The notes: generated by a model not told the origin, from the letters alone. Numbered from the stretch's first letter, positions 16,806 through 29,775 are shown. The stretch: 63,405 nucleotides of DNA from Ornithinibacillus scapharcae TW25 (GCF_000190475.1 NZ_AEWH01000035.1:1-63405), one strand, 5' to 3'. Translations and numbers: made by a program.

Positions 16806-17750
16806 TTAATCGTCTTTACGTAAGCCCAGTCCTAAATCAGCAAGTTTAACTTTAACTTCCTCTAGGGATTTACGACCAAGGTTACGTACTTTCATCATAT
16901 CTTCTTCAGATTTATTTGAAAGCTCTTGAACTGTATTTATGCCAGCACGTTTCAGACAATTATATGACCTTACAGATAAGTCAAGTTCTTCAATTGTCAT
17001 TTCCAGTACTTTTTCTTTTTGGTCTTCTTCTTTCTCGACCATAATCTCGACGTTCTGTGCTTCGTCTGTTAAGCCTACGAAAATATTCAAATGCTCTGAT
17101 AGGATCTTAGCACCTAAAGAAATTGCTTCCTCTGGGCGAATACTTCCATTCGTTGAAACATCTAAGGTTAATTTGTCGTAGTTTGCACTTTGACCTACAC
17201 GAGTATTTTCAACTTGGTAAGTAACACGTGATACCGGTGTGAAAATGGAATCAACTGGAATAACACCAATTGGTTGATCTTCATGTTTGTTTGCATCAGC
17301 TGGAACATAACCGCGACCACGTTGTGCAGTAAGTTTCATACGCAAGTTTCCTTTTGCATTTAATGTTGCAATCGGAAGTTCAGGATTCAATACCTCTACA
17401 TCACTATCATAGGTAAGATCAGCAGCGGTAACGACTCCCTCGCCTTGCACATCAATTTCTAATGTTTTTGGTTCATCTGAGTAGATTTTAAGGGCTAGCT
17501 TTTTCAAATTCAAAATGATTGTCGTAACATCCTCAACTACGCCATCTATAGTTGAAAACTCATGTAAAGCTCCATCAATTTGAACTGATGTTACAGCAGC
17601 ACCTGGAAGTGAGGATAGTAGGATACGACGCAAGGAGTTTCCTAGAGTTGTACCATAACCACGTTCGAGCGGTTCTACCACAAATTTTCCAAATGTAGCA
17701 TCATCACTAATCTCAACCGTTTCAATCTTTGGCTTTTCTATTTCAATCAT
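16806..17750 (-). CDS. rpoA: DNA-directed RNA polymerase subunit alpha
   Basis: Alpha subunit (314 aa, same size as B. subtilis) that nucleates RNA polymerase assembly. The N-terminal dimerisation domain carries [20 protein letters not shown]; an acidic linker (EKEEDQKEK) leads to the C-terminal domain with the UP-element/activator determinant [18 protein letters not shown] and [27 protein letters not shown] precedes the ATG. It is separated from rpsK by an unusually long 286-base gap. Confidence 0.98.
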   Translation of the reverse strand: MIEIEKPKIETVEISDDATFGKFVVEPLERGYGTTLGNSLRRILLSSLPGAAVTSVQIDGALHEFSTIDGVVEDVTTIILNLKKLALKIYSDEPKTLEIDVQGEGVVTAADLTYDSDVEVLNPELPIATLNAKGNLRMKLTAQRGRGYVPADANKHEDQPIGVIPVDSIFTPVSRVTYQVENTRVGQSANYDKLTLDVSTNGSIRPEEAISLGAKILSEHLNIFVGLTDEAQNVEIMVEKEEDQKEKVLEMTIEELDLSVRSYNCLKRAGINTVQELSNKSEEDMMKVRNLGRKSLEEVKVKLADLGLGLRKDD

Positions 17751-18036
17751 TCCATAATACCCTCCTTTAAAACGTCGAAACCCCGGTTAGATTTCCATCT
17801 AACCGAAATTCCTCAAATAGGCAGTTGGCGATTCTGCACTACCTGTATACTTTTTTTCGTACTATTTTGTCTATGCGATGCTGTATAGCAAGGTCCAAAA
17901 AGGCTAGGAATACAACGCCATGAGGCGTTTTACTATTCTATGCCTTAAAAAACCACTGATTATTGTCTCTATGTGCCTATACTTTTAGTCATCATAACCC
18001 ATTATAGACAGGGTGACAAATATTATACGTTAAAAA
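17751..18036 (-). other. Long rpsK-rpoA spacer with two hairpins
   Basis: Most gaps in this ribosomal cluster are 10-60 bases; this one is 286. It contains a perfect 9-bp palindrome CGGTTAGAT/ATCTAACCG (17784-17805), and AACGCC/GGCGTT (17914-17929). Neither has a strong T run on the minus strand. No convincing promoter or open reading frame was seen. It may be an RNA processing or attenuation leader for rpoA-rplQ. Confidence 0.5.
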
Positions 18037-18426
18037 TTATACACGACGACGTTTTGGTGGACGGCAACCGTTATGAGGAACTGGAGTTACATCTTTAATA
18101 GCTGTAACTTCAAGTCCAGCTGCTTGTAATGAACGAATAGCAGCTTCACGACCAGCACCTGGTCCTTTAACTGAAACTTCTAATGTTTTCATACCATTAT
18201 CAACTGCAGTTTTAGCAGCTGTTTCAGCAGCCATTTGTGCAGCAAATGGAGTTGATTTACGAGAACCTTTGAATCCAAGTGCACCAGCAGAACTCCAACC
18301 AACAACATTACCTTGAACATCAGTGATCGTTACGATAGTGTTGTTGAAAGTAGAACGGATATGTGCTACACCAGTCTCAACATTCTTTTTCACACGACGT
18401 TTACGTGTATTAGTTTTACGAGCCAT
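18037..18426 (-). CDS. rpsK: 30S ribosomal protein S11
   Basis: Ribosomal protein S11 (uS11) of the 30S platform. 129 residues with [18 protein letters not shown], the [18 protein letters not shown] segment and the C-terminal [13 protein letters not shown]. It follows rpsM by 21 bases with a clear AGGAGG. Confidence 0.98.
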   Translation of the reverse strand: MARKTNTRKRRVKKNVETGVAHIRSTFNNTIVTITDVQGNVVGWSSAGALGFKGSRKSTPFAAQMAAETAAKTAVDNGMKTLEVSVKGPGAGREAAIRSLQAAGLEVTAIKDVTPVPHNGCRPPKRRRV

Positions 18427-18447
18427 CTATTTGCTTACCTCCTTACA

Positions 18448-18813
18448 TTACTTTTTCTTGTTAGCGATTGTACGACGTGGACCTTTACGAGTACGAGAGT
18501 TGTTCTTCGTATTTTGTCCGCGAACCGGTAAACCACGACGATGTCTTAATCCGCGATATGAGCCAATTTCGATAAGACGCTTGATGTTTAATGAAACTTC
18601 ACGGCGAAGATCACCTTCAGTTGTATAACCATCAACAGCTTGACGGATGCGTCCTAACTCATCTTCAGTTAGATCACGTACACGAGTATCTTCAGAAACT
18701 CCTGCTTCTTTAAGAATATCTTGTGCAGTTTTCTTACCAATACCAAATATATATGTTAAAGAGATTACCACACGTTTATCACGTGGTACGTCTACTCCTC
18801 CAATACGTGCCAT
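18448..18813 (-). CDS. rpsM: 30S ribosomal protein S13
   Basis: Ribosomal protein S13 (uS13), bridging the 30S head to the 50S and contacting P-site tRNA. 121 residues, with [20 protein letters not shown] at the start and the basic C-terminal [19 protein letters not shown]. Lies between rpmJ and rpsK as in all bacilli. Confidence 0.98.
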   Translation of the reverse strand: MARIGGVDVPRDKRVVISLTYIFGIGKKTAQDILKEAGVSEDTRVRDLTEDELGRIRQAVDGYTTEGDLRREVSLNIKRLIEIGSYRGLRHRRGLPVRGQNTKNNSRTRKGPRRTIANKKK

Positions 18814-18834
18814 TAGTATCCAGCACCTCCTTCA

Positions 18835-18963
<129 letters not shown>

Positions 18964-18979
18964 TTATATCGGAGCTCGC

Positions 18980-19198
18980 TTATTTATAACGGTACGTAAT
19001 TCGTCCTCTAGTCAAATCGTACGGAGAGAGTTCTACCGTTACTTTATCACCTGGTAAGATACGGATGAAGTGCATACGGATTTTACCAGATACATGTGCC
19101 AAGACCGTATGGCCGTTTTCAAGCTCTACATTAAACATTGCGTTAGGCAATGTCTCAGTTACGGTTCCTTCCACTTCAATTACATCATCTTTCGCCAT
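18980..19198 (-). CDS. infA: Translation initiation factor IF-1
   Basis: IF-1 binds the ribosomal A site during initiation. 72 residues forming one S1/OB-fold domain: [40 protein letters not shown] and [16 protein letters not shown], nearly invariant in Firmicutes. A ribosome binding site AAGGGAG lies upstream. Upstream of it the usual ybzG and map genes are missing or decayed. Confidence 0.98.
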   Translation of the reverse strand: MAKDDVIEVEGTVTETLPNAMFNVELENGHTVLAHVSGKIRMHFIRILPGDKVTVELSPYDLTRGRITYRYK

Positions 19199-19497
19199 CG
19201 TGTTGATCTCCCTTCTTTAAATCAGTCACAATATTGTTTTTACAAACACGTAAATCTAACACTTTCATTTGTGACACGACCAGTTTCTAGAAGGCTGTTT
19301 TGGACTTTTAGGAGACGTATAATCCATATCAATATGATGTTCGCTCTATCTCTTTGGTCGATCATATTTAATTTACGTTTTCCCATGCTACCAAGATTTC
19401 ACGATTTAGTTAACAATCGATAATGCCTTGATAGATGCCCTTGCAATTTACGACAAACAAGACCTATTCGTGGAATCGAATCAGTTTCGCTTAACAA
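19185..19497 (-). pseudogene. Remnant of KOW-domain RNA-binding protein gene (ybzG-like)
   Basis: In bacilli a small KOW-domain protein gene lies directly upstream of infA. Reading the minus strand from TTG at 19497 (AGGTGA just upstream) gives SIPRIGLVCRKLQG, an internal TGA at 19401-19399, then GKRKLN and, in the same frame, VQNSLLETGRVTN, all matching the family as I recall it. Intervening family-like pieces appear in other frames: ILVA just after the stop, YDRPKR followed by a stop then HIDMDYTSP, and a tail [14 protein letters not shown] ending in the infA start. At least two frame changes and two stops make it inactive. Its boundaries are approximate. Identification is from motif memory, not a search. 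Confidence 0.7.
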
Positions 19498-19625
19498 CGT
19501 TCACCTATATGAGGGTTATTGTCAAACACGGAGTGTGTTTGAAATAGTAAAGCATTAAACCTCACGACTCTTATTAAGTTTGAAACAAATAGAATTGTCT
19601 ATTCGTGCAAGCCTACAGTAATAGC
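19498..19625 (-). other. Spacer between adk and the ybzG remnant; map absent
   Basis: Methionine aminopeptidase (map, about 250 codons) normally lies between adk and ybzG in bacilli. Only 128 bases remain here. A short stretch reading ALLFQTHSVFDNNPHIGE (minus strand, about 19506-19557) vaguely resembles a MetAP C terminus (LFEHTVVVT-like) but is too short to claim. Confidence 0.4.
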
Positions 19626-20285
<660 letters not shown>

Positions 20286-20298
20286 TCATTGGCATTTA

Positions 20299-21588
20299 TT
20301 ACTTAATAAACCCTTTGTAGTGTCGCTTCACTAACTGACCTTCTAATTGCTTCATTGTTTGAATTGCTACACCTACAACGATTAGTAAACTCGTGCCGCC
20401 GATTTGAACTGCCTGTGGAAGTCCTGCAAGCTTACCGAAAACAATCGGTAATACAGAGATAGCAGCTAAGAATATAGCACCTACAAATGTTAATCTATTC
20501 ATAACACGTGTAAGGTATGTTTCAGTATTCTTACCAGGACGAATCCCTGGAATATATCCACCTTGTTTTTGCAAGTTTTCTGCCATTTGCTCAGGGTTAA
20601 CTTGAACAAATGTATAGAAATACGTAAACGCAATAATTAGCGTTACATAAATAAGCATACCTACTGGTTTCGTATAATCGAATATTTCAGTAATTGTTGC
20701 AGCAACATTACCTTCAAAGAAGTTTGCAACCGTACTTGGTGCCATGATAAACGCAATAGCAAAGATAACTGGGATAACTCCTGCAGCATTTACTTTTAAC
20801 GGTAAATGTGTGGAATGGCCTCCAACTGGAGAACGATTCACAAGTTTCTTCGCATATTGGATCGGAATCTTTCTCAATGCTTGGTTGACAAAGATTACAC
20901 CAACTGTAATCGCAACAGCAACTAAAGCAATTATCGCTACAATAACTATATTGATAAACAACTCATCACCAGGGTTTGTAAAGTACTGGACATATAATTG
21001 TTCTACAGCATTCGGTATAGCAGCTACGATACCTGCAAAAATGAGTATCGAAATTCCATTCCCAACTCCATTTGCAGTGATCTGTTCACCTAACCACATT
21101 AAGAATGTTGTTCCTGCAGTTAATACTAATGCAATTACTAGGAACTTAACAGGACCAGGGTTAGCAATGAGCATACCACCAGCCATCGCGTTGAAACCAA
21201 TAGACATTGCAATTGCTTGAACAAAAGCAAGTACTACTGTTCCATAACGAGTTATCTGTGCGAGCTTCTTCCTACCCATTTCACCTTGTTTTTTCCATTC
21301 AGTGAACTTTGGTACAACATCCATTTGCAGCAATTGCATAATGATTGAAGCAGTGATATAAGGCATAATCCCCATCGCAAAGATAGAGAAGTTTTGTAAT
21401 GCCCCACCGCCAAATGTATCTAGAAAGCCAAATACATTTTGTGAATTCATGAAGTCAATTGCAGATTTGTCTGTGAATGGCACTGGAATAAATGTGCCTA
21501 GACGGAATACAATTAACATAAGTAATGTAAAAATTATTTTCCGTCTAATGTCAGCCACGCGCATAAAATTGGAGAATGTACGGAACAT
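20299..21588 (-). CDS. secY: Preprotein translocase subunit SecY
   Basis: Channel subunit of the Sec translocon. 429 residues with ten membrane segments; diagnostic parts are GGGALQNFSIFAMGIMPYIT (plug and TM2), MWLGEQITANGVGNGISILI, and the cytoplasmic loop GIRPGKNTETYL that contacts SecA. The ATG shares a base with the rplO stop (TAATG), so translation is coupled to the ribosomal protein operon. SecE is encoded at 47785-47958. Confidence 0.98.
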   Translation of the reverse strand: MFRTFSNFMRVADIRRKIIFTLLMLIVFRLGTFIPVPFTDKSAIDFMNSQNVFGFLDTFGGGALQNFSIFAMGIMPYITASIIMQLLQMDVVPKFTEWKKQGEMGRKKLAQITRYGTVVLAFVQAIAMSIGFNAMAGGMLIANPGPVKFLVIALVLTAGTTFLMWLGEQITANGVGNGISILIFAGIVAAIPNAVEQLYVQYFTNPGDELFINIVIVAIIALVAVAITVGVIFVNQALRKIPIQYAKKLVNRSPVGGHSTHLPLKVNAAGVIPVIFAIAFIMAPSTVANFFEGNVAATITEIFDYTKPVGMLIYVTLIIAFTYFYTFVQVNPEQMAENLQKQGGYIPGIRPGKNTETYLTRVMNRLTFVGAIFLAAISVLPIVFGKLAGLPQAVQIGGTSLLIVVGVAIQTMKQLEGQLVKRHYKGFIK

Positions 21589-22028
21589 TAGATCACCTCT
21601 GTTTTACCGCCCGCTTCTTCGATAGCTGCTTTGGCAGAAGCAGAGAACTTATGAGCTTTAACGGTATATTTGTTTTCGACTGAACCATTACCAAGTACTT
21701 TAATACCTGATTTTACGTTCTTCACGACACCTGATTCAATTAAAAGCTCAGGAGTAATTTCTGTGCCGTCTTCAAATCGGTTTAAAACATCTAAGTTCAC
21801 TATAGCATATTCTTTTCGATTTATGTTTGTAAATCCACGTTTTGGTAGACGTTGGAATAAAGGCATTTGTCCACCTTCAAATCCTGGGCGTACACCACCG
21901 CCAGAACGAGCGTTTTGACCTTTATGTCCACGACCGGATGTTTTTCCGTTACCAGATGATGTTCCGCGACCTACACGGTTTCTCTCTTTACGTGATCCTT
22001 CTGCTGGCTTCAATTCATGAAGTTTCAT
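21588..22028 (-). CDS. rplO: 50S ribosomal protein L15
   Basis: Ribosomal protein L15 (uL15), a late 50S assembly protein. 146 residues, with [20 protein letters not shown], the Gly-rich [20 protein letters not shown] stretch, and [20 protein letters not shown]. Lies between rpmD and secY in the spc cluster. Confidence 0.98.
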   Translation of the reverse strand: MKLHELKPAEGSRKERNRVGRGTSSGNGKTSGRGHKGQNARSGGGVRPGFEGGQMPLFQRLPKRGFTNINRKEYAIVNLDVLNRFEDGTEITPELLIESGVVKNVKSGIKVLGNGSVENKYTVKAHKFSASAKAAIEEAGGKTEVI

Positions 22029-22058
22029 ACGAGCACCTCCTCTTTACGCTTATGTTTA

Positions 22059-22241
22059 TTAACCTTCTTTAACCGTTACAAGATGAGATACTTTGTTTAC
22101 CATTCCACGAATAGCTGGAGTATCCTCAAGTACTACGGTTTGACGGATCTTTCTTAATCCTAGTGCTTCTACAGTCTTAATTTGTTTTTCTTTTGCACCG
22201 ATAACACTGCGTGTGAGGGTGATTTCTAATTTTTTAGACAT
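22059..22241 (-). CDS. rpmD: 50S ribosomal protein L30
   Basis: Ribosomal protein L30 (uL30), 60 residues: [18 protein letters not shown] followed by [18 protein letters not shown] and [15 protein letters not shown]. Standard size and position between rpsE and rplO. Confidence 0.98.
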   Translation of the reverse strand: MSKKLEITLTRSVIGAKEKQIKTVEALGLRKIRQTVVLEDTPAIRGMVNKVSHLVTVKEG

Positions 22242-22254
22242 AGTATTTCCCTCC

Positions 22255-22758
22255 TTATCCTAACAGTTCTTCTACAGATTTTCCTCGAAGTTTAGCAACA
22301 TCTTCAGCGCGCTTTAGGTTTTCTAAACCATTGATTGTAGCGCGAATCATATTGATTGGTGTATTTGAACCAAGTGATTTAGTTAAAATATCACCAACTC
22401 CAGCAAGTTCTAGTACCGCACGTACTGGACCACCAGAGATAACCCCTGTACCTTCAGAAGCAGGCTTCATTAGTACATTACCAGAACCAAATACTCCATG
22501 AATTTCATGTGGAATAGTAGTTCCAACAATCGGTACAGTGATTAAGTTTTTCTTCGCGTCGTCAACTGCTTTACGGATTGCATCTGGTACCTCTTGCGCT
22601 TTACCAGTACCAAATCCAACATGGCCGTTCTTATCACCAACCACTACTAGTGCAGCAAAACGGAAACGACGTCCACCTTTAACTACTTTTGCAACGCGGT
22701 TAACCGCAACAACACGTTCTTCTAGATCTAATTTATTAGGATCGATTACTGTTTTCAT
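22255..22758 (-). CDS. rpsE: 30S ribosomal protein S5
   Basis: Ribosomal protein S5 (uS5), involved in decoding accuracy and mRNA unwinding. 167 residues with the N-terminal double-stranded RNA-binding fold ([40 protein letters not shown]) and the C-terminal domain ([20 protein letters not shown]). The spectinomycin-region loop VKGGRRF is unchanged from the usual sequence. Confidence 0.98.
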   Translation of the reverse strand: MKTVIDPNKLDLEERVVAVNRVAKVVKGGRRFRFAALVVVGDKNGHVGFGTGKAQEVPDAIRKAVDDAKKNLITVPIVGTTIPHEIHGVFGSGNVLMKPASEGTGVISGGPVRAVLELAGVGDILTKSLGSNTPINMIRATINGLENLKRAEDVAKLRGKSVEELLG

Positions 22759-22778
22759 CTGTGTCCCTCCTTTTACAA

Positions 22779-23141
22779 TTAAAATTCAAGACCTGCCTCA
22801 CGAGCAGCATCTGCAAGTGCTTTTACACGTCCATGATAAAGGTAGCCTCCACGATCAAATACAACTGATTTATGACCTTTATCTTGGGCACGTTTTGCGA
22901 TCAATTCTCCAACTTTAGTTGCAGCATCAACACTGCTAGTTGAATCTAAGTTTAAATCCTTCTCAACAGTAGATGCACTAACAAGTGTTACACCGTTAGT
23001 ATCATCAATTAACTGTGCATAAATGTGTTTATTTGAACGATACACGTTTAAACGAGGACGAACAGCAGTACCGAATAAGTTTTTACGAACACGCTGATGT
23101 CTTCTCTTACGTGCAACATTTTTGTCAGGTTTTGTGATCAT
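22779..23141 (-). CDS. rplR: 50S ribosomal protein L18
   Basis: Ribosomal protein L18 (uL18), which binds 5S rRNA. 120 residues: [34 protein letters not shown] and the C-terminal [23 protein letters not shown] at 23141 is preferred (GGAG nine bases before, MITK start as in B. subtilis) over a GTG nine bases upstream. Confidence 0.97.
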   Translation of the reverse strand: MITKPDKNVARKRRHQRVRKNLFGTAVRPRLNVYRSNKHIYAQLIDDTNGVTLVSASTVEKDLNLDSTSSVDAATKVGELIAKRAQDKGHKSVVFDRGGYLYHGRVKALADAAREAGLEF

Positions 23142-23171
23142 CTGGGTCACTCCTTTCTCGCCTAACTAACC

Positions 23172-23708
23172 TTACTTAGCAGTTTTACCTTCTTTACGAC
23201 GTACATATTCATCAACGTAGCGAATACCTTTACCTTTGTAAGGTTCTGGTTTTCTAATCGCTCTAATGTTAGCAGCAACAGCGCCGACTTTCTCTTTATC
23301 AATACCTCTAACTGTAATAGAAGTGTTGTTTGGTACATCGATTTCAATACCATCAATTGGATCTATTTCAACTGGATGAGAATACCCAGCATTCACTACA
23401 ACTTTATTACCTTGCTTTTGTGCACGATAACCAACACCAATGATTTGAAGTTGTTTTTCAAAACCTTTTGAAACACCTTCAACCATGTTAGCTAGTAAGC
23501 TACGAGTTGTTCCGTGTAATGAACGGTGTTCTTTTTGATCACTCGGACGTTCAACTGTTAGTACATTACCATCAACAACGATTTTCATATCGCTATTAAA
23601 TTCTCTAGTTAATTCACCCTTAGGGCCTTTTACAGTAACTGTATTACCATTTTGTTTTACTTCTACACCACTCGGAATCTCAATTGGTTTAAGTCCTATA
23701 CGAGACAT
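23172..23708 (-). CDS. rplF: 50S ribosomal protein L6
   Basis: Ribosomal protein L6 (uL6) near the sarcin-ricin loop. 178 residues from [17 protein letters not shown], two homologous folds, and the C-terminal [20 protein letters not shown] motif. The start at 23708 has GGAGG eight bases upstream; a start 21 bases earlier lies before that site. Confidence 0.97.
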   Translation of the reverse strand: MSRIGLKPIEIPSGVEVKQNGNTVTVKGPKGELTREFNSDMKIVVDGNVLTVERPSDQKEHRSLHGTTRSLLANMVEGVSKGFEKQLQIIGVGYRAQKQGNKVVVNAGYSHPVEIDPIDGIEIDVPNNTSITVRGIDKEKVGAVAANIRAIRKPEPYKGKGIRYVDEYVRRKEGKTAK

Positions 23709-23738
23709 TCCATGCACCTCCTCTATCAATAAAATTAA

Positions 23739-24137
23739 TTACCAAACATATGCAATTACTTCGCCGCCAACAGCTTGAGCGCGTGCTTCCTTATCAGAAA
23801 GAACACCTTTAGATGTTGATACGATTGCAATACCTAGACCGTTTAGTACACGTGGTACTTCATCAGCTTTAGCATAAACACGTAATCCTGGCTTACTAAT
23901 ACGCTTAATACCTGTAATTACTCGTTCCTCGTTAACACCGTACTTAAGGAAAATACGCAGAACGCCTTGTTTGCTATCTTCAATTACTTCATAATCACGT
24001 ACAAAGCCTTCACGTTTTAGAATATCAGCAATTTCAGTTTTAATTTTAGAAGCAGGAAGTTCTAACTTTTCATGTTTTACCATGTTCGCATTACGAATAC
24101 GAGTTAGCATATCTGCGATTGGATCTGTCATAACCAT
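23739..24137 (-). CDS. rpsH: 30S ribosomal protein S8
   Basis: Ribosomal protein S8 (uS8), a primary 16S rRNA binder and in E. coli the spc operon repressor. 132 residues, [18 protein letters not shown] at the N terminus as in B. subtilis, and the C-terminal [25 protein letters not shown] precedes ATG 24137 by ten bases. Confidence 0.98.
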   Translation of the reverse strand: MVMTDPIADMLTRIRNANMVKHEKLELPASKIKTEIADILKREGFVRDYEVIEDSKQGVLRIFLKYGVNEERVITGIKRISKPGLRVYAKADEVPRVLNGLGIAIVSTSKGVLSDKEARAQAVGGEVIAYVW

Positions 24138-24167
24138 TACTAAATTACCTCCTTCCCTATTCGGGGT

Positions 24168-24353
24168 TTACCAGCTTGCTTTTTTGACACCAGGAATTTG
24201 ACCTTTATAGGCAAGTTCGCGGAAACAAATACGGCAAAGTTTAAATTTACGCATTACAGAGTGCGGACGTCCGCAACGTTCACAACGAGTATACTCTTGT
24301 ACTTGATACTTTTGTGGGCGCTTCTGTTTCGCAATCATAGATTTTTTAGCCAC
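24168..24353 (-). CDS. rpsZ: 30S ribosomal protein S14 type Z (zinc form)
   Basis: Short zinc-binding S14 (uS14), 61 residues. Zinc ligands are the pairs CERC and CRIC (C24, C27, C40, C43). The start is GTG at 24353 with AAGGAGGG seven bases upstream; the longer reading frame to 24404 runs past the ribosome binding site into rplE. This zinc-dependent version is often backed up by a zinc-free paralogue elsewhere, not seen here. Confidence 0.97.
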   Translation of the reverse strand: MAKKSMIAKQKRPQKYQVQEYTRCERCGRPHSVMRKFKLCRICFRELAYKGQIPGVKKASW

Positions 24354-24381
24354 AATTTTCCCTCCTTGTATTAGCTCATGT

Positions 24382-24924
24382 CTATTTTTGGAAAGGCATG
24401 CCAAGCTGAGCTAAAAGTTCACGTGCTTCTTCATCAGTATTAGAAGTTGTTACGATAACAATATCCATACCACGCACTTTACTTACTTTATCGTAATTAA
24501 TTTCTGGGAAAATTAATTGTTCTTTAACACCTAAAGTGTAGTTACCACGGCCATCAAAAGCTTTCTTAGAGATCCCACGGAAGTCACGTACACGTGGTAG
24601 AGATACCATAATTAGCTTTTGAAGGAATTCATACATGCGCTCACCACGAAGAGTAACTTTCGCACCAATCGGCATTCCTTCACGTAGACGGAAACCTGCG
24701 ATTGATTTTTTAGCACGTGTAATCATTGGTTTTTGACCAGAAATTAATGCTAATTCTTCAACAGCGCTATCTAATGCCTTTGAGTTTTGAACTGCATCAC
24801 CAACACCCATGTTGATAACGATCTTTTCTAGACCAGGCACTTCCATAATAGACTTGTAATTAAATTTATTCATCAAAGATGGTACAATTTCATCTTGGTA
24901 TTTTTGTCTTAATTGATTCACCAT
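24382..24924 (-). CDS. rplE: 50S ribosomal protein L5
   Basis: Ribosomal protein L5 (uL5), binding 5S rRNA and contacting P-site tRNA. 180 residues: [77 protein letters not shown] two codons inside the chosen ATG is an alternative start with equally good spacing. Confidence 0.98.
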   Translation of the reverse strand: MVNQLRQKYQDEIVPSLMNKFNYKSIMEVPGLEKIVINMGVGDAVQNSKALDSAVEELALISGQKPMITRAKKSIAGFRLREGMPIGAKVTLRGERMYEFLQKLIMVSLPRVRDFRGISKKAFDGRGNYTLGVKEQLIFPEINYDKVSKVRGMDIVIVTTSNTDEEARELLAQLGMPFQK

Positions 24925-24948
24925 GTTGCCCTCCTTTCACAGCACATA

Positions 24949-25260
24949 CTATTTATCTAATGCTTCACCGGAACGTTTAGCGATTCTTACTTTCTTTCCA
25001 TCACGTACTTCATATCCAACGCGAGTTGGTTGGCCGGATTTTGGATCTACTGGCATCACGTTAGAAACATGAATTGGAGCTTCTTGGTTAAGAATTCCAC
25101 CTTGTGGATTCTCTTGAGAAGGCTTAGCGTGTTTCTTGATCATATTTACACCTTCAACAAGTACACGGTCCTTTTTCGGATATGCTTCTAAGATTGTGCC
25201 AGTTTTTCCACGATCTTTACCGGAAATAACGATAACTTTATCACCTTTTTTTACATGCAT
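24949..25260 (-). CDS. rplX: 50S ribosomal protein L24
   Basis: Ribosomal protein L24 (uL24), one of the two assembly initiators of the 50S. 103 residues with an N-terminal KOW motif ([20 protein letters not shown]) and [20 protein letters not shown]. Standard length and position. Confidence 0.98.
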   Translation of the reverse strand: MHVKKGDKVIVISGKDRGKTGTILEAYPKKDRVLVEGVNMIKKHAKPSQENPQGGILNQEAPIHVSNVMPVDPKSGQPTRVGYEVRDGKKVRIAKRSGEALDK

Positions 25261-25294
25261 GCTTGACGCACCTCCTTACAAGGTAATTCACTTC

Positions 25295-25702
<408 letters not shown>

Positions 25703-25705
25703 TTA

Positions 25706-25969
25706 TTATATGATTACCGCTTCTTCAACGACTTCAACTAGACGGAAACGTTTAGTTGCTGATAGCGGACGAGTTTCCATGATTTTTACAATATCGCCAG
25801 TTTTTGCAGTATTGTTTTCATCATGAGCTTTAAATTTCTTAGAGTATTTAACACGTTTACCGTATAGTTTGTGATTTTTATAAGTTTCAACTAAAACAGT
25901 GATAGTCTTATCCATTTTGTCAGAAACTACGCGGCCAGTGTATACTTTACGATTATTACGATCAGTCAT
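25706..25969 (-). CDS. rpsQ: 30S ribosomal protein S17
   Basis: Ribosomal protein S17 (uS17), a primary 16S rRNA binder. 87 residues: [40 protein letters not shown], and [20 protein letters not shown]. Between rpmC and rplN. Confidence 0.98.
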   Translation of the reverse strand: MTDRNNRKVYTGRVVSDKMDKTITVLVETYKNHKLYGKRVKYSKKFKAHDENNTAKTGDIVKIMETRPLSATKRFRLVEVVEEAVII

Positions 25970-25993
25970 TTTGAGGCTAACCTCCTCTCATTA

Positions 25994-27277
<1,284 letters not shown>

Positions 27278-27280
27278 TAA

Positions 27281-27622
27281 CTACCCCTCCTTCTTTTCTG
27301 TTACAACCACTGTAATGTGGCTAGTGCGCTTGTTAATCTTGCTTGCACGTCCTTGAGCGCGTGGACGGAAACGTTTCAATGTAACACCTTCGTTTACGAA
27401 TGCTTCAGAAATCACTAGATTGTCTGTATCCATTTCGTAGTTGTGTTCTGCGTTTGCGATTGCAGATTTTAACACTTTCTCTACAACTGGAGAAGCACCG
27501 CGTTGTGTGTGGCGTAGAATAGCAATTGCTTCGCCAACTTCTTTTCCTCGAATTAAATCAACGACTAATCGCACTTTACGAGGAGCAATACGAACTGATT
27601 TTGCTACGGCTTTAGCTTGCAT
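27281..27622 (-). CDS. rplV: 50S ribosomal protein L22
   Basis: Ribosomal protein L22 (uL22), whose loop lines the peptide tunnel next to the macrolide site. 113 residues: [20 protein letters not shown], and the loop [20 protein letters not shown], with no insertion or deletion of the kind known to alter macrolide response. Confidence 0.98.
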   Translation of the reverse strand: MQAKAVAKSVRIAPRKVRLVVDLIRGKEVGEAIAILRHTQRGASPVVEKVLKSAIANAEHNYEMDTDNLVISEAFVNEGVTLKRFRPRAQGRASKINKRTSHITVVVTEKKEG

Positions 27623-27642
27623 ACCTTAAGCGCCTCCTCTCA

Positions 27643-27921
27643 TTAGCGTTTTGTTTTCTTGTCATCACTAGCGTGTCCTTTGTACGTACGAGTTGGAGCA
27701 AATTCACCTAATTTATGTCCAACCATGTCTTCTGTAACGTATACAGGAACATGTTTACGTCCATCATAAACAGCGATAGTATGACCGATGAATGTCGGGA
27801 ATATAGTAGATCGACGTGACCAAGTTTTAACAACTTGTTTTTTATCAGATTCATTCAATTGATCAATCTTTTTCAATAGATGGTCATCTGCAAAAGGTCC
27901 CTTTTTTAAACTACGACCCAT
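27643..27921 (-). CDS. rpsS: 30S ribosomal protein S19
   Basis: Ribosomal protein S19 (uS19) of the 30S head. 92 residues, [58 protein letters not shown]. Standard length and position. Confidence 0.98.
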   Translation of the reverse strand: MGRSLKKGPFADDHLLKKIDQLNESDKKQVVKTWSRRSTIFPTFIGHTIAVYDGRKHVPVYVTEDMVGHKLGEFAPTRTYKGHASDDKKTKR

Positions 27922-27978
27922 GGATAAACCTCCTTTCGAAGTTCAGAAATGGGATTCTTTACCCATTCAAGATTACGA

Positions 27979-28809
27979 TTATTTTTTACGTTTACGCACA
28001 ATATACTTATCTGAAGCTTTATTACGTTTACGTGTTTTGTAACCAAGAGTTGGTTTGCCCCATGGTGACATTGGTGATTTACGTCCGATAGGAGCGCGTC
28101 CTTCACCACCACCGTGTGGGTGATCATTCGGGTTCATTACAGATCCACGTACTGTTGGGCGGATACCTTTCCAACGAGAACGACCTGCTTTACCAACACG
28201 AATTAGTTCATGTTCTAAGTTACCTACTTGACCAACAGTAGCGCGGCAAGTTGATAATACTAGGCGAACTTCACCAGAAGCTAAACGCACAAGTGTGTAT
28301 TTCTCTTCACGACCAAGAATTTGTGCTTCAGCACCCGCAGAACGAGCTAACTGACCACCATTACCTGGTTTTAATTCGATATTGTGTACAACTGTACCTA
28401 CAGGAATGTTTGCTAATGGTAAAGCGTTACCCACTTTAATATCAGCTTCTACTCCTGATTCAATCATTTGTCCAACTTGAAGACCTTTCGGTGCGATGAT
28501 ATAACGTTTCTCACCGTCAACGTAGTTAATTAATGCAATGTTAGCGGAACGGTTCGGATCGTATTCGATAGTAGCAACTTTACCTGGAATACCATCTTTA
28601 TCGCGTTTGAAGTCGATAATACGATACTGACGCTTATGACCGCCACCTTGATGACGAACGGTTAATTTCCCTTGGTTATTACGTCCACCGCGTTTTGGTA
28701 GTGGTGCTAATAGGGATTTTTCCGGTTTGTCTGTTGTGATTTCAGCGAAATCAGATACAGACATGTTACGTCTACCATTAGAGGTAGGTTTGAATTTTTT
28801 AATCGCCAT
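27979..28809 (-). CDS. rplB: 50S ribosomal protein L2
   Basis: Ribosomal protein L2 (uL2), needed for peptidyl-transferase activity and subunit joining. 276 residues with [20 protein letters not shown], and the catalytic-site-proximal His in [20 protein letters not shown] sequence (here [19 protein letters not shown]). Confidence 0.98.
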   Translation of the reverse strand: MAIKKFKPTSNGRRNMSVSDFAEITTDKPEKSLLAPLPKRGGRNNQGKLTVRHQGGGHKRQYRIIDFKRDKDGIPGKVATIEYDPNRSANIALINYVDGEKRYIIAPKGLQVGQMIESGVEADIKVGNALPLANIPVGTVVHNIELKPGNGGQLARSAGAEAQILGREEKYTLVRLASGEVRLVLSTCRATVGQVGNLEHELIRVGKAGRSRWKGIRPTVRGSVMNPNDHPHGGGEGRAPIGRKSPMSPWGKPTLGYKTRKRNKASDKYIVRKRKK

Positions 28810-28838
28810 CTTGTTTTCCCTCCTTCACTTATTTACTC

Positions 28839-29126
28839 TTAGCCTTCAAAGAAGTCTAAGTCTTTGCTGTCAGCAGATAACTGTACGATAGCTTTCTTGC
28901 GATTCGGGCGGAAACCACCGTAACGGCCCATACGCTTGAATTTACCTTTTAGGTTAATTGTGTTTACTTTTTCTACTTTCACACCAAAGATTTCTTCAAC
29001 AGCATCTTTGATCTGTGTTTTGTTAGCTTTCGTGCTAACTTCAAAAGTATATTTCTTGTCTGCCATTAGATCAGCAGAGTGTTCTGTGATTACAGGGCGC
29101 TTTATAATATCACGTGCTTCAGTCAT
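28839..29126 (-). CDS. rplW: 50S ribosomal protein L23
   Basis: Ribosomal protein L23 (uL23), the main docking site for trigger factor and SRP at the tunnel exit. 95 residues: [57 protein letters not shown]. Start shares a base region with the rplD stop (translationally coupled). Confidence 0.98.
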   Translation of the reverse strand: MTEARDIIKRPVITEHSADLMADKKYTFEVSTKANKTQIKDAVEEIFGVKVEKVNTINLKGKFKRMGRYGGFRPNRKKAIVQLSADSKDLDFFEG

Positions 29127-29749
29127 TATGCAAGCACCTCCCCTGCTTTTTCAGCTGCATCCTTTGTAAAGATCAGCTTGTCATGCGATAACAAATCAAG
29201 TACGTTAACTTCAGTTACAGAAAGAACTTTAACACCTTGAATGTTGTTAGCTGAACGAATTACATTTTCATCAGTATCAGCAGTAACGATTAACGCTTTT
29301 CTTTCAACGTTTAGTGCACTAAGCATTTTAACAACTTCTTTTGTTTTAGGAGCATCAATTGCGATGTTTTCTAAAACAATTAGATTTTGTTCGTTAACTT
29401 TAGAAGATAACGCAGATTTAAGTGCTAAACGACGAACTTTCTTTGGTAGTTTGTAGCTGTAGCTACGTGGTGTAGGACCAAATACAACTCCACCGCCTAC
29501 CCATTGTGGTGAGCGAATAGAACCTTGACGAGCGCGTCCTGTTCCTTTTTGACGCCATGGTTTACGACCACCGCCGCGTACCTCTGAACGATTTTTAACC
29601 GCATGAGTACCTTGACGCATAGATGCGCGTTGCATAACTACCGCTTCATGTAATACATGTGTGTTTGGTTCAATACCAAATACGGATTCGTTTAATTCGA
29701 ATTCACCAGCTTGTGAACCATCTTGTTTAAATAGTGCTACTTTAGGCAT
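29126..29749 (-). CDS. rplD: 50S ribosomal protein L4
   Basis: Ribosomal protein L4 (uL4), lining the tunnel constriction; in E. coli it also represses the S10 operon, though this is not established in bacilli. 207 residues with the tunnel loop [20 protein letters not shown] and [20 protein letters not shown]. Loop residues show no resistance-type change. Confidence 0.98.
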   Translation of the reverse strand: MPKVALFKQDGSQAGEFELNESVFGIEPNTHVLHEAVVMQRASMRQGTHAVKNRSEVRGGGRKPWRQKGTGRARQGSIRSPQWVGGGVVFGPTPRSYSYKLPKKVRRLALKSALSSKVNEQNLIVLENIAIDAPKTKEVVKMLSALNVERKALIVTADTDENVIRSANNIQGVKVLSVTEVNVLDLLSHDKLIFTKDAAEKAGEVLA

Positions 29750-29775
29750 GACATATCCTCCCTTCGTATATATGA

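Noticed and set aside
19070-19423. 117-codon plus-strand open frame across the infA start and the adk-infA gap
   Set aside because: Overlaps infA antisense and the ybzG remnant; no ribosome binding site.
19506-19557. Possible 3' remnant of map (ALLFQTHSVFDNNPHIGE)
   Set aside because: Too short and too weakly similar to a MetAP C terminus to call as a feature; mentioned only with the gap.
20744-21220. 158-codon plus-strand open frame inside secY
   Set aside because: Antisense shadow of SecY membrane segments, with composition mirroring the real gene.
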